From Lachnospiraceae bacterium UBA3273 (GTDB lineage Bacteria; Bacillota; Clostridia; Lachnospirales; Lachnospiraceae): DNA of 64,000 nt. Made by a program: the position numbers and the translations under genes. Numbering within the stretch: position 1 is the stretch's first letter; every line of letters starts with the position of its first letter. The notes beneath the pieces are model-generated. The model was not told the DNA's origin. It did no database searches and saw nothing but the letters and a program-made list of their open reading frames with translations. Shown piece by piece: positions 16,823-26,092 of the stretch. The stretch covers positions 1 through 64,000 of the forward strand of contig DEUB01000042.1 in the NCBI GenBank assembly GCA_002362385.1. Direction: 5' to 3'.

Positions 16823-18049
16823 TCATAATACCATACCGTTTTTCTTTAAGAGTTCCCTCGCTGTCTCAACGCTGTCCACACCTGTGGCGTTTTTGATAGG
16901 AGCGAACTCTTTTTCTCTGACTACTTCAAAAGGCAGGCAGCTTTCCAGTTCATGGATCATATCGAGCACCAGCTGCTCAAATTTATAGCCGTTTGGCTCC
17001 TGCGGCTTTATTTCATTCCCGTTTTCATCCAGACAATTGATTTTCTTCTCCACGATATGGAGACAGAGCTTGCGGGACATAATGCGCTCCAATGCGGATA
17101 CGGAAAACAGATAATTTAAGATAACTCCAAAATTATAGGCATATTCGCCTTTTTCATTGCGTTCCTCCTTCATCTGTTCCGTCAGCTCATAATACTCCAC
17201 AATAGAAGGTCTGCCATCCTCTAAGCACATAACGCCCACTTTTTCGTCTGGCGCCGCCTTACGCACTACTTTCGCCCCTACTTCCACAGCGCTGTCAATG
17301 GAAGCCCCTATAAAAACGGGATCCGCGATTTTCTGCAAAACATTATCCACTGCAAAAATGTTCAGCCATTCAATGCCGATCTCATGGATCTTATCGACCA
17401 GCCCGTTTCTGGCAAGCGAGACAAACCAGCCCCCGTTTCCGTTGGGGGAGGTTGAAATCTTGCTCTTTGTCTCCAAAAACACTTTTCCTTCAAAATCCAC
17501 TGCAGGCGCCATTTCCTGTTTAAAAAACCATACCATGTCTTTCCGATATCCGAAAAAATCATGTTCCTTAAAAAACTCCGTCGTTCTCTCATGGTTTTTG
17601 TCACTGGTCATGATAAACAAAGGCACCCATGCGTCCGCCTTCTTTACCACATCCAAAAGGTTATTGATTAAGCATTCAAAAATGTATAAATCTTTTGTCA
17701 GGCCTATATTATAAACGCCCTTTGGCTCGTCGCTGCCAAGACGGGTTCCCATTCCGCCGGCTAAAAGCACGGCGCCAACCTTTTGCTTTTGTATGGCGGA
17801 AAGCCCCAGGTCTTCAAAACGGGACCTTTTCTTTTCAATCTCGTCTATTTCCATGGAAACAATGGGAGTGATTTTTCCTCTTTCCGTTCCGCTTTCCCTG
17901 TGGTTTAAATTTTTCACTACAGAAAAATCCGTCCCGTCTATCTGTTCAAGCAGTTCCTTTTGTCTCCCGTCGTCCAGTTCTCCATAATATTTTAACAAAT
18001 GCGTCTGATCATAAACCGCTAATTTTTCTAAAGCCTGATTGTAATCCAA
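16823..18049 (-). CDS. UDP-sugar pyrophosphorylase (UAP1/UGP family)
   Basis: Eukaryote-like UTP:hexose-1-phosphate uridylyltransferase, 408 residues. The nucleotide loop LLAGGMGTRLGSDEPKG is at about 95-111, with the downstream FKQEMAPAV, SPNGNGGW and NIFAVDNVL strands of the UDPGP fold. Family members make UDP-GlcNAc or UDP-glucose/galactose; the substrate cannot be fixed from sequence alone. The start is placed at TTG 18049 (LDYNQALEKL) because AAAGGAG lies 8 bases upstream and the family begins here. An upstream reading would add 41 Cys/basic residues unlike the family. Confidence 0.9.
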   Translation of the reverse strand: MDYNQALEKLAVYDQTHLLKYYGELDDGRQKELLEQIDGTDFSVVKNLNHRESGTERGKITPIVSMEIDEIEKKRSRFEDLGLSAIQKQKVGAVLLAGGMGTRLGSDEPKGVYNIGLTKDLYIFECLINNLLDVVKKADAWVPLFIMTSDKNHERTTEFFKEHDFFGYRKDMVWFFKQEMAPAVDFEGKVFLETKSKISTSPNGNGGWFVSLARNGLVDKIHEIGIEWLNIFAVDNVLQKIADPVFIGASIDSAVEVGAKVVRKAAPDEKVGVMCLEDGRPSIVEYYELTEQMKEERNEKGEYAYNFGVILNYLFSVSALERIMSRKLCLHIVEKKINCLDENGNEIKPQEPNGYKFEQLVLDMIHELESCLPFEVVREKEFAPIKNATGVDSVETARELLKKNGMVL

Positions 18050-18219
18050 TGCCCATTCTCCTTTCACTGCCGCCCGGATCATAATGGGGCGCCGCACATA
18101 ATTCTGCAGATATCCTATATGCTTCTGACAATTTCTGCACTTCTTACCGTTTATACAGCCAGTATACCACAATCTTCCATATCTTTACCATATTCGAGAA
18201 CAAAATGCTATTTTATTTA

Positions 18220-19149
18220 TTATAAATCTAAAGACAGCTTTTCAAAAAAATCACTTTTCCCCAGATGTTCTTCCTTGTATTTCATCAGAAACGCTTTCAT
18301 CTGGGGATGTTCCCCGCCTAAATCCAACAGCATTCCGTCAAAATTATCCGTCGTCAGACATCCCAGATCCGCAAAGAGGGAAATATATTCCATATCCTCC
18401 CCATGCTCTTCCTTTAACACCAGCCAGGTTTCCTCGCTTTCACAGCCCTTGGTATGGGAAAGCAGATAATCGGTCAATTCCCTTCGGTTATCATCTGCTA
18501 ATTTCTTATCATATAAAAGTCTCAAAAACGCCACCCTGACTTTTCTCTTTCTCTTTTGTTCCAGAAAATACTCCAGATTGTTTTCCCTGCTGCCGTAATC
18601 CTCTTCCCCGCATAAAAGCAGCTTGGTATATCCTTCCGTATCGTCCCCGTGAAGGATCGTCAGCATCCTTGCATCCCACAAAGCAAGCCATTCCTCATCA
18701 TCCGCCTTCGTGGTCTGGAACAGATAAGGAGCGTCTAAAACGCCGCAGGTGGAAGCCAACAGGGAGCCAAAGCCACGGCACACCTCTTCTTCCCTGGCAT
18801 TCCCGTTCTCCTTCTCCGTAAGGCAGATGCGCTTTAGGGAACTGCACTCCATAAAAAGAGATTTCCCCAGCTCATATTCTTTCCGTGAAAGATAGATTTC
18901 CTCCAAATCCCTGCAGTGGGCAAACGCCCAGTCTCCGATCCTTTCAAGGGTCTTTGGCAGATAAATCCTGTATAAACCGGAAACATTGAAAAAAGCTTTC
19001 TTTTCAATAGCAGTTACCGGCAGGCCGTCTATGTCCGTGGGAATCACAAGCTCAATTTTATTTCCCTCATAGCCGGTAATGGTCACGCTTTTTTCTGAAA
19101 TTGTATAATGATACAGGGCTCCAGCCTGTTCAAACCGTTTTTCTGTCAT
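18220..19149 (-). CDS. BspA-type leucine-rich repeat protein
   Basis: A 309-residue cytoplasmic protein (no signal peptide). Residues 15-110 carry LRR_5/BspA-type repeats (LPVTAIEKKAFFNVSGLYRIYLPKTL, IGDWAFAHCRDLEEIYLS, LFMECSSLKRICL). The C-terminal 190 residues are helical and charged without a recognised domain. Third in an operon after the VWA and MoxR genes (23-base gap). In this context it may be a recognition or adaptor subunit of the AAA+ machine (inference). Confidence 0.85.
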   Translation of the reverse strand: MTEKRFEQAGALYHYTISEKSVTITGYEGNKIELVIPTDIDGLPVTAIEKKAFFNVSGLYRIYLPKTLERIGDWAFAHCRDLEEIYLSRKEYELGKSLFMECSSLKRICLTEKENGNAREEEVCRGFGSLLASTCGVLDAPYLFQTTKADDEEWLALWDARMLTILHGDDTEGYTKLLLCGEEDYGSRENNLEYFLEQKRKRKVRVAFLRLLYDKKLADDNRRELTDYLLSHTKGCESEETWLVLKEEHGEDMEYISLFADLGCLTTDNFDGMLLDLGGEHPQMKAFLMKYKEEHLGKSDFFEKLSLDL

Positions 19150-19172
19150 ATAACATTACCCGCTTCATTATC

Positions 19173-20669
19173 CTACAACTTTAATTCCCTGATTTCCTGC
19201 GCCAGCTGTTCTGTTCTTTCGGACAGCATCAGCTGTTTGTTCTGCCTCTGGTAAGCCTCGCAGCCAAAAGTGGCAATGAATCTGGAAGAATCATTGTTGA
19301 CCGTCAGTTCCGTTACCAGAATCAGCATTTCATTCCCACTTGAAAAAGCCTTTTCCACAAAGTCAAACAATGCCGAAAGCCTTCTCTGGCAAAGCTCCGT
19401 ATCCTGTTTCATCCTGCTTACTTCTTCATCAAAACGGGATTTGATCAGGGCAAATACCTGGTCTGTAGAAGTCTGTTTACCCGTAACCGCTTCTTTCTTG
19501 CACCTTTCAAGAAAATGAAGGATTCTTTTATGCCTCTTTTTATCCGCCGGGGAAAGGGAACCGCCTTTTGCCAGATTCTGCATGATTTTTTCCCTTGCCT
19601 GTATCTGTTTATCCAGCATGGAAAGCCCGTCTTCCGCGTCCTTTACCGCCCTTAAGGGAGCCATCATATCCTGCAGATATGCTCCTGTTTCCATATTCTC
19701 CTTTATATCAGCAAGCATTTTATCCATAAGCATGCCAAGTAGGGAGAGCCGCTCGTCGAAGGGCGCTTCCTCTGCTTTTTTCACAATCGTCTCCGTTACC
19801 GTTCCGCCTAAAATCTCATCCACATGATAATCCTTTTTATATTTCTGGTAAAGGTCGTAATACGCCCCGAATTCCTTTACGATCTTATCATTGCGGATAT
19901 ACTGTCCTATAAGGGCTTCGGATACGGAAAGCTTTTCCTCCTCATAGAGATATAAAATCTGGGAAAGATCCTCCCATCCCCTTGCGGTCACATAAAGCCT
20001 GCCTTTAACCGTTGTCTCAATATGATAAAAATATTCTTTCTTCAGTTCCAGAAAGCTTACGATGGCTCCGTGAATACCCATTTCCCTGGCATAGGTCTTC
20101 CATGCGTCGTAATCCGCTTCTACCTCCAGCACCTTTAATCGGTCCATGGTAACCACATCGAACTCCCTGACGGATTTGTTATATTCCGGCGGATTACCGG
20201 CAGTAACAATGATCCAGCCTTCGGGAACCCTGTGCTTTCCAAAGGTTTTGTACTGCAAAAACTGCAGCATGGAGGGCGCAAGGGTCTCTGACACACAGTT
20301 AATCTCATCCAGAAACAGGATTCCCTCCTTGATGCCGCTGCCTTCCATAGCCTCGTATACGGAAGCAATGATTTCACTCATAGTATATTCCGAAACCTGA
20401 AATTTTTCTCCTTCGTATTCCTTCTTTGTAATATAAGGAAGTCCCAGGGCGGACTGCCTTGTATGATGGGTCATGGAGTAGGACACCAGCGCAATGGAAA
20501 GTTCCGACGCCACCTGCTCCATGATAGCTGTTTTACCGATGCCGGGCGCCCCCAGGAGAAAAATAGGCCTCTGTCTGACTACCGGTATTCGGTATTCGCC
20601 GAATTCATCCTTCTTCAAATATAATCTGACGGAATCCTTAATATAATCCTTCGCCTGTCTGATATTCAT
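19173..20669 (-). CDS. MoxR-type AAA+ ATPase
   Basis: A 498-residue ATPase: Walker A GAPGIGKT (40-47), Walker B GILFLDE (about 116-122), then sensor-1 (IIVTAGNPPEYNKS) and the MoxR-typical FDVVTMDRLK segment. The C-terminal 200 residues are a helical extension with coiled-coil character (about 340-450). MoxR ATPases act as chaperones with VWA-domain partners (family knowledge), and here the partner gene overlaps by 32 bases just upstream. The start is the ATG at 20669 after AAGGAG; an upstream start would add seven basic residues. Confidence 0.92.
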   Translation of the reverse strand: MNIRQAKDYIKDSVRLYLKKDEFGEYRIPVVRQRPIFLLGAPGIGKTAIMEQVASELSIALVSYSMTHHTRQSALGLPYITKKEYEGEKFQVSEYTMSEIIASVYEAMEGSGIKEGILFLDEINCVSETLAPSMLQFLQYKTFGKHRVPEGWIIVTAGNPPEYNKSVREFDVVTMDRLKVLEVEADYDAWKTYAREMGIHGAIVSFLELKKEYFYHIETTVKGRLYVTARGWEDLSQILYLYEEEKLSVSEALIGQYIRNDKIVKEFGAYYDLYQKYKKDYHVDEILGGTVTETIVKKAEEAPFDERLSLLGMLMDKMLADIKENMETGAYLQDMMAPLRAVKDAEDGLSMLDKQIQAREKIMQNLAKGGSLSPADKKRHKRILHFLERCKKEAVTGKQTSTDQVFALIKSRFDEEVSRMKQDTELCQRRLSALFDFVEKAFSSGNEMLILVTELTVNNDSSRFIATFGCEAYQRQNKQLMLSERTEQLAQEIRELKL

Positions 20670-22083
20670 CTTCTTTCTCCTTTTCCTCAAATGCTTCTAT
20701 TTCCGGTTCTCCAAGCACAACCTGAATCGCCCAGACCGGAACCCGGGGCTTTTTATCATCCTCATTCAGGAACACAAATATTGTATCATAATCCGGCATT
20801 CTGTCCGGATAAATCCCATAGCCGTCGGTAAAATAAATTAATCCCTTGAGATTTTCAAACTCTCCTTTTAAAATCTGCTCATCCACATAATCAAATACCG
20901 GGCGGAAATCCGTAGAACCGAAGCCCTTTAATTTTCCCGATGCAAGAAAGGCGTCAAAGTCCTCATCACAGGTAATTTTCGTATCCGACTGCACCTCCAT
21001 ATCGCACTGGATGATGTGCACGTTTACTTTGTGGAAAAAGCTTTCGCTCTGCTTTAAAATAGAATAGGTCTTCCGCAAAAACGCCTGCACCAGCGGGCCT
21101 CTGCAGGACGCGGAGGTGTCGATCGCAATGACAAACTCCTTGACCTTCTTCACGTCTTTATATTCCAAAGGCTCCACCAAAGGCATATTACCGTAGGTGG
21201 AAAGTCCGTAGGTATAATAGATATAGTCAAATTCCTCGTCGTTGACGGACATATCCTCCGAAAGCTGGGTAAAACGGCTCAAAATATCGCTGTAATCATA
21301 TCGTTCCTTAGTAGCCTCCCCCAGATTGGCAGAAAGGCTTTCCGATTTGGATTTGTTTTTGGAAAAGCTCTTTAAATCCGCCTTGACCCGTTCGCTGATC
21401 CTTTGAAACTGCTCCTGCCCTATGGTCATTTCCTCTTTCACATTCCACGTCACATGCTCATCCACATGGCTTAAGGAGACCAGTTCCTTTCTTTCATCCG
21501 GCTTCAGGGAATTCTTTTGCAGATAGCGGTAAATGTGCTCCGCCGTAAAAGGAACCTTTTTCTTTTTTTCCACATCGCTTTGTCCCGTCTGGTTCCACGA
21601 AACCCGCCTTGCATACTCCTCGGCGCTCCCTTTGCCGTTCATGTGATCTTTAAGATTCCTGACAGCTTCCAAAAGTCTGTCATCCTTCTTCATGGCAGCG
21701 CTGTGTATGCCAAGCTCCAAAATGGTATTTTCCACCGCCAGGTCAACCGCCAAATCCCAGTTAGCTTTATCTAATTTCCCGTATTGGTAGCTGTGATAAA
21801 AAATGCAATGAAACAGCATATGAAGATACATCCTTACTGCAAATGCCGGTTCCCTTTCATAATGCTTTAAAAGCCACACCGGGTCATAATACAGTTTCAC
21901 TCCGTCCGTAGCCGCACCGCCCATGCCGATCCGCTGCTCCCCGGTCAAAGCGGAAACCGCCACATCCAGAAAGCGCATGTTCACTACAATGCTGTCGGAG
22001 GCAAGCTTCATGATATGGGACGCAAGGCTTTTTATTTTATTCAGTTGTTTGGTTTCTTCTGTTGTTAAATTCAAATCTGACAT
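20638..22083 (-). CDS. VWA-domain protein with a degenerate DUF2201 metallopeptidase-like domain
   Basis: A 481-residue cytoplasmic protein. The N-terminal 130 residues look like the DUF2201 putative metallopeptidase domain, with LKHYEREPAFAVRMYLHM and a H88-M-L-F-H92-C-I-F-Y-H97 arrangement. The glutamate expected in HExxH is Met here, so catalysis is doubtful. A charged linker (130-265) leads to a C-terminal von Willebrand A domain, with the MIDAS motif DTSAS at 322-326 and GSTDFRP further on. First gene of the VWA-MoxR-LRR operon, divergent from traX with a 175-base intergenic region. VWA/MoxR pairs usually remodel or assemble target complexes. Confidence 0.88.
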   Translation of the reverse strand: MSDLNLTTEETKQLNKIKSLASHIMKLASDSIVVNMRFLDVAVSALTGEQRIGMGGAATDGVKLYYDPVWLLKHYEREPAFAVRMYLHMLFHCIFYHSYQYGKLDKANWDLAVDLAVENTILELGIHSAAMKKDDRLLEAVRNLKDHMNGKGSAEEYARRVSWNQTGQSDVEKKKKVPFTAEHIYRYLQKNSLKPDERKELVSLSHVDEHVTWNVKEEMTIGQEQFQRISERVKADLKSFSKNKSKSESLSANLGEATKERYDYSDILSRFTQLSEDMSVNDEEFDYIYYTYGLSTYGNMPLVEPLEYKDVKKVKEFVIAIDTSASCRGPLVQAFLRKTYSILKQSESFFHKVNVHIIQCDMEVQSDTKITCDEDFDAFLASGKLKGFGSTDFRPVFDYVDEQILKGEFENLKGLIYFTDGYGIYPDRMPDYDTIFVFLNEDDKKPRVPVWAIQVVLGEPEIEAFEEKEKEDEYQTGEGLY

Positions 22084-22258
22084 ATTTTGCCCGCTCTGCC
22101 TCGACTGTTTTCTTTACATTTATGTGGATAAATCACTAAAATATTCTTAACAATTATAGCTGTTTACTGGTACAAAGGCAATACATATGGTAATATCAGA
22201 TCATTAGTTATAATCTTCTTATTTAGAATATAAATTTGAATACAATGAGGACTTCTTC

Positions 22259-22999
22259 ATGAACCGACAACTCAATTCCAACCATTTAAAGTTAATCGCT
22301 ATTTTTGCAATGACCATCGACCATATCGCAGATTTATTATATCCCGGTTTTCCAAACGATCCCGTTGCTATTATCCTGCATCTCATAGGCCGTTTGACCG
22401 CTCCTATTATGTGGTTTTTTATCTGCGAGGGATTTTATTATACAAGAAATTTAAAGAAATATTTACAAAGAATGTTTGTATTTGCGATCATCTCACATCT
22501 TGCCTATTGTTTTGCATTCGGAATCGATTATATTCCCTTTCGCAGCGGCGTCTTTAACCAGACAAGCGTGATCTGGCCCCTGTTCTTTGGCATTGTCGCA
22601 TTATGGGTAGTAAACGGGGATAACAGACTGAAGGAATGGCAGAAATGGCTTTGTGTCATTGCAATTAATATCATTACTTTTCCTTCAGATTGGAGCTGTA
22701 TCGCCGTTATGGCAATCGTGGCTATGTACGCTAACCGGGGAAATCTAAAAAAACAGATGTCGGGGATGATGTTCTGGGTTTTGGTATATGGCATTGTATC
22801 CTTCTTTTTTGTAAATAAGACCTATGCCCTTGTACAGTCGGGCGTTATTCTGGTTTATCCCTTTTTAAAACACTATAACGGCAAAAAGGGAAACGCCGGG
22901 TGGTTGAAATGGTTTTTCTATTTGTATTATCCCGCCCATTTAATAATTGTAGGTATTGTACGGCTGGCGGTTTATGGGGATATTTCATTGCTGTTTTAG
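22259..22999 (+). CDS. TraX-family membrane protein
   Basis: A 246-residue polytopic membrane protein of the TraX/acyltransferase-like family. It shows the family opening KLIAIFAMTIDHIA, HLIGRLTAPIMWFFICEGFYYTR, then HLAYCFAFG, and about eight hydrophobic helices. F-plasmid TraX N-acetylates pilin; chromosomal Clostridia homologues have no demonstrated substrate. No conjugation genes are nearby. It has a GAGGA site 10 bases before the ATG. Its last 15 bases overlap the end of the convergent kinase gene. Confidence 0.9.
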   Translation: MNRQLNSNHLKLIAIFAMTIDHIADLLYPGFPNDPVAIILHLIGRLTAPIMWFFICEGFYYTRNLKKYLQRMFVFAIISHLAYCFAFGIDYIPFRSGVFNQTSVIWPLFFGIVALWVVNGDNRLKEWQKWLCVIAINIITFPSDWSCIAVMAIVAMYANRGNLKKQMSGMMFWVLVYGIVSFFFVNKTYALVQSGVILVYPFLKHYNGKKGNAGWLKWFFYLYYPAHLIIVGIVRLAVYGDISLLF

Positions 23000-23494
23000 C
23001 AAAGTTTCCAAATAATCGTCCGCTTCTTTTCTTGATCTGAAAATAACAATATTTTTATCCTTTTGATATTTTTTCAACAACTCATAGATCTGCGGCAGCT
23101 GGTCTTTGGAAAAATCCATGATCCACTGTCTGAATTCTTCATCAAATTCCGATTCCACCCAGGGCAGGTCCTCTCTCTTTTTCCCAATACGGGATCTTGC
23201 ACCCGAAAGACAAACTTCTAAAGGATAATCCAGTAAAAATACCGTATCGCATTCTTTCAAACGGACCTCGAGTGTGCGCAGATAATTTCCGTCCATTATC
23301 CAGCTGTCATTGTTAAGGATTTCACGCATTCCCTTATCAAATTCTTCCCTGGAAACGTTTGTCCCGTCCGGCTTATGCCACAGCATATCCAGATAATAGA
23401 GCGGGAGTTTTGTCATATCCCTCAATTTTCTTGCAAAGGTGCTTTTTCCCGCACCGGGGCTTCCTATAATAATTATTTTTAGTATAGTTTCCAT
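22985..23494 (-). CDS. P-loop NTPase, adenylate kinase/FlaR-like
   Basis: A 169-residue small kinase-like protein with P-loop GSPGAGKST (11-19), DMLWHKP, DGNYLRTL, DTVFLLDYP (Walker B-like) and a SGARSR lid region. It resembles the DNA topology modulation FlaR / AAA_18 small-kinase group, whose substrates are mostly unknown. Convergent with traX, overlapping it by 15 bases. Confidence 0.88.
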   Translation of the reverse strand: METILKIIIIGSPGAGKSTFARKLRDMTKLPLYYLDMLWHKPDGTNVSREEFDKGMREILNNDSWIMDGNYLRTLEVRLKECDTVFLLDYPLEVCLSGARSRIGKKREDLPWVESEFDEEFRQWIMDFSKDQLPQIYELLKKYQKDKNIVIFRSRKEADDYLETLLKQQ

Positions 23495-23719
23495 TTTTAA
23501 ATTCTCTTTCTATCAACAAAGCAACATAATATATTACAAATCGTAAGCAATAACATAGCATAATTAACTTATCAATTCAACAACATTATGTTCATATATG
23601 ACGGTATCACTATATGAAATCCTTATTTTCAGTAGAATTGTATATGTATATATGCTAAAATGAATAAAATTGTATCATTCAACAAAAATTTCAGTAATGA
23701 CTTTCTCGGAGGTATGTAT

Positions 23720-24478
23720 ATGAACAGGCATAAAAAGATAACCGTATTGGTATGTGTATTTCTAACATCTTTGAGTATCGTTGCCTGCGGGAACGCAAAC
23801 GAAGATGAATTTGCTGCAAATCAGCAGGAAAGCGATCTGCAGACAAATGAGAGTGCTGATTCGGATATAAAAGATGATGAAATCGCAAATGCGGAGAAAG
23901 CCTCATTAAATCAGCAGGAAAGCAATGAACAAGAGGTTGAAAATGCAGATTCGGAAATGACGGCAGAAGAAATATTGGATTTATTTATTGATGGTTCCAT
24001 AAACGCAGCTTATTCCACAGATCCGACAGCGACATTTTATATCAGCGATTTAAAAATGGATTCTGATGAATGGGATTCATTTTCTCTCGGAGAGAAAGTC
24101 GATCTTGACAATGACGGAGAAAACGAACTCATTATTTGCGGTCCCTATGGCGGAAAATACCTTGATGCGCGTGATAACAAGGTATATGAATTTGCTGCGG
24201 GAGGCGGCACCGCTCTCGCGCTCTCTTATACCTATTATAATGGTTCTGTATGGATCATGTACAGCAACTCAATGAATGCAGGATATAAAGCTTACCATAT
24301 GGAAAAATTTGAGGGAGCCGATAACTTAGTCGCAGAAATGAACTTCGGCGAGGAACTTGTCGACCCAAATAATTCAGAATCGGGAATGAAATATACATGG
24401 AACGGAACAGAAATTTCTTACGATGAATATACGGCATTATGCAGCAAAATTTTTGCTGCCGAAGTAAGTACAAACTGA
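23720..24478 (+). CDS. Predicted lipoprotein
   Basis: A 252-residue secreted protein. A basic N-terminus and hydrophobic core end in a lipobox (SIVAC, Cys23), followed by a low-complexity acidic linker (about 25-75, with the unit NQQES repeated). A folded C-terminal domain is marked by the calcium-like DLDNDGENELIICGPYGG (about 131-148). No enzyme family is recognised. The ATG at 23720 is chosen over others because GGAGG sits 8 bases before it. Monocistronic with its own terminator. Confidence 0.82.
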   Translation: MNRHKKITVLVCVFLTSLSIVACGNANEDEFAANQQESDLQTNESADSDIKDDEIANAEKASLNQQESNEQEVENADSEMTAEEILDLFIDGSINAAYSTDPTATFYISDLKMDSDEWDSFSLGEKVDLDNDGENELIICGPYGGKYLDARDNKVYEFAAGGGTALALSYTYYNGSVWIMYSNSMNAGYKAYHMEKFEGADNLVAEMNFGEELVDPNNSESGMKYTWNGTEISYDEYTALCSKIFAAEVSTN

Positions 24479-24553
24479 AAGAAATACTTTAAGTTTCCCG
24501 GAAAAGATACAGCAAAAAAGATATTATAAAAAATTTGAATATTGTTTACTTTC

Positions 24554-24593
24554 AGGCAGCGATTTATCTTAACAGAAAATCAGCTGCCTTTTT
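24554..24593 (+). terminator. Terminator after the lipoprotein gene
   Basis: AGGCAGC ... GCTGCCT stem (24554-24560 / 24583-24589), with ATTT/AAAT extending the helix, then TTTTT. The rest of the 300-base gap to 24778 holds the YtrA-operon promoter. Confidence 0.8.
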
Positions 24594-24676
24594 CATTTTC
24601 AGAAACTGCCGACACAGCATGACATCCATTTTTTAACAGATCATAATACAATGTAAAATATCTCGCCGCTAAAATA

Positions 24677-24716
24677 TTGACAGCGCCAAAAAATTGTATA
24701 TAATGAGTATATACAA
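24677..24716 (+). promoter_or_regulatory. Promoter and YtrA-type operator of the ABC/CPBP operon
   Basis: TTGACA (24677-24682), 16-base spacer and TATAAT (24699-24704). A perfect dyad TTGTATATA-ATGAG-TATATACAA (24694-24716) covers the -10. A GTATA...TATAC dyad is the known operator type of YtrA-subfamily GntR repressors, and such a regulator is the first gene of the operon, so autoregulation is likely. Confidence 0.85.
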
Positions 24717-24778
24717 TAATCAAATCTGTGAATCCGTGCACATATTCACAGACGATTCTATGCGCAAAGGAAAAGATT

Positions 24779-25159
24779 ATGGATATTCTTATTTCAAACA
24801 GTTCAGGAGTCCCCCTCTATGAACAGATTGAGGAACAGATCAAAAGCCAGATCATGACAGGCGGACTGTCGGAAGGGGACGCCCTTCCCTCCATGAGGGT
24901 TCTGGCAAAGGAACTGAAAATCAGCATTATTACAACCAAACGTGCCTATGAGGACCTTGAAAGGGACGGATTTATTTATTCCGTAACGGGAAAGGGAAGC
25001 TTTGTAAAGGGAATCAACAGCGACATCATAAAGGAAAATATGATGTTTGAGATCCAGGAGCTTTTGGAAAACGCAGTTGATAAGGCCACCCTGGGAAAGA
25101 TCACATTGGATGAGCTTCAGGAAATGCTACAGCTTTTATATGAAGAAAAGAACCCATAG
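24779..25159 (+). CDS. GntR-family (YtrA subfamily) transcriptional regulator
   Basis: A 126-residue winged-helix repressor with GVPLYEQIEEQIKSQI, the DNA-reading segment LPSMRVLAKELKISIITTKRAYEDLERDGFI, then only a short effector-less tail (about 45 residues), as in YtrA. It is first in a five-gene operon with an ABC transporter; YtrA operons respond to cell-wall antibiotics in Bacillus (family knowledge). AAAGG precedes the ATG. Confidence 0.94.
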   Translation: MDILISNSSGVPLYEQIEEQIKSQIMTGGLSEGDALPSMRVLAKELKISIITTKRAYEDLERDGFIYSVTGKGSFVKGINSDIIKENMMFEIQELLENAVDKATLGKITLDELQEMLQLLYEEKNP

Positions 25160-25192
25160 GCATGTGATTGTCAGGCAAAGAAAGGGGTTGCC

Positions 25193-26092
25193 ATGGAAGA
25201 TATCGCAAATGTAATTGAATTAAAGGACGTGTCAAAGGACTACGGGGACTTTAAGTTAGACGACGTGAGTTTTTCCGTTCCGGAAGGCTCCGTATGCGGG
25301 TTCATCGGGCAGAACGGCGCCGGTAAGACCACCACGATCCAGATCATTCTCGACGCCATTAACAGAGACAGCGGAGAAGTATATGTATTTGGGAAAAGCA
25401 TGGATAAAGACTCTGCTTTACTTCGGGAAAATATCGGGGTCGTATTTGATGAAATGGGCTTTCACGATTTTTTGAACGCCAGACAGATCAACACCATTAT
25501 GAAAAATGTGTATAAAAACTGGAATCAGGAAAGATATTTTGAATATTTAAAGCTTTTTTCCCTTCCTACCAAAAAAGCCTGCGGCAGCTTTTCAAGAGGT
25601 ATGCGAATGAAACTGCAGATTGCCACGGCTCTTTCCCATAACGCAAAGCTTTTGATCATGGATGAGCCTACCTCGGGCCTGGATCCTATCGTAAGAAATG
25701 AAATGCTTCAGATCTTCCGCGAATACGTAGTGGAAGAAGATCATACCATCCTGCTCTCCTCCCATATCACGGGAGATCTTGAAAAGCTGGCGGATGAGGT
25801 GGTATTTATCGACGGCGGAAAGATCGTCCTGAAGGGAAACAAGGATGAAATCCTTGAAAAACACGGTATTCTCCGGTGCAAAAAGGATGAATTAAAAAAT
25901 ATCAGCGAATCCCTGCTTGTATCGGCGGAAACCTCCAGCCTGGGAGCCGAGGTTTTGGTAAACGACAGAAAAGCCGCAGAAAAATTATACCCGGAAATGA
26001 TCATTGAGCCGGCGGAGCTTGAACAGATCATGATTTACTATGTCAACAGGGCAAAAGGGCAAAAAACGTCGGAAAGGCAGGGAGACTTATGA
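25193..26092 (+). CDS. ABC transporter ATP-binding protein (YtrB-like)
   Basis: A 299-residue ATPase: Walker A GQNGAGKTT (39-47), a variant signature FSRGM in place of LSGGQ, Walker B LLIMDEPTSGLD and the H-switch LLSSHI. About 70 extra C-terminal residues form the usual regulatory tail. It partners the two membrane subunits downstream, overlapping the first by 4 bases (ATGA). Confidence 0.95.
   Translation: MEDIANVIELKDVSKDYGDFKLDDVSFSVPEGSVCGFIGQNGAGKTTTIQIILDAINRDSGEVYVFGKSMDKDSALLRENIGVVFDEMGFHDFLNARQINTIMKNVYKNWNQERYFEYLKLFSLPTKKACGSFSRGMRMKLQIATALSHNAKLLIMDEPTSGLDPIVRNEMLQIFREYVVEEDHTILLSSHITGDLEKLADEVVFIDGGKIVLKGNKDEILEKHGILRCKKDELKNISESLLVSAETSSLGAEVLVNDRKAAEKLYPEMIIEPAELEQIMIYYVNRAKGQKTSERQGDL

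Noticed and set aside
20638..22083. Active zinc metallopeptidase in the VWA protein
   Set aside because: The HExxH glutamate is Met in the only candidate site; no second HExxH motif is present.
22259..22999. Conjugative element suggested by TraX
   Set aside because: No relaxase, coupling protein or type IV secretion gene nearby; chromosomal TraX-like proteins are common.
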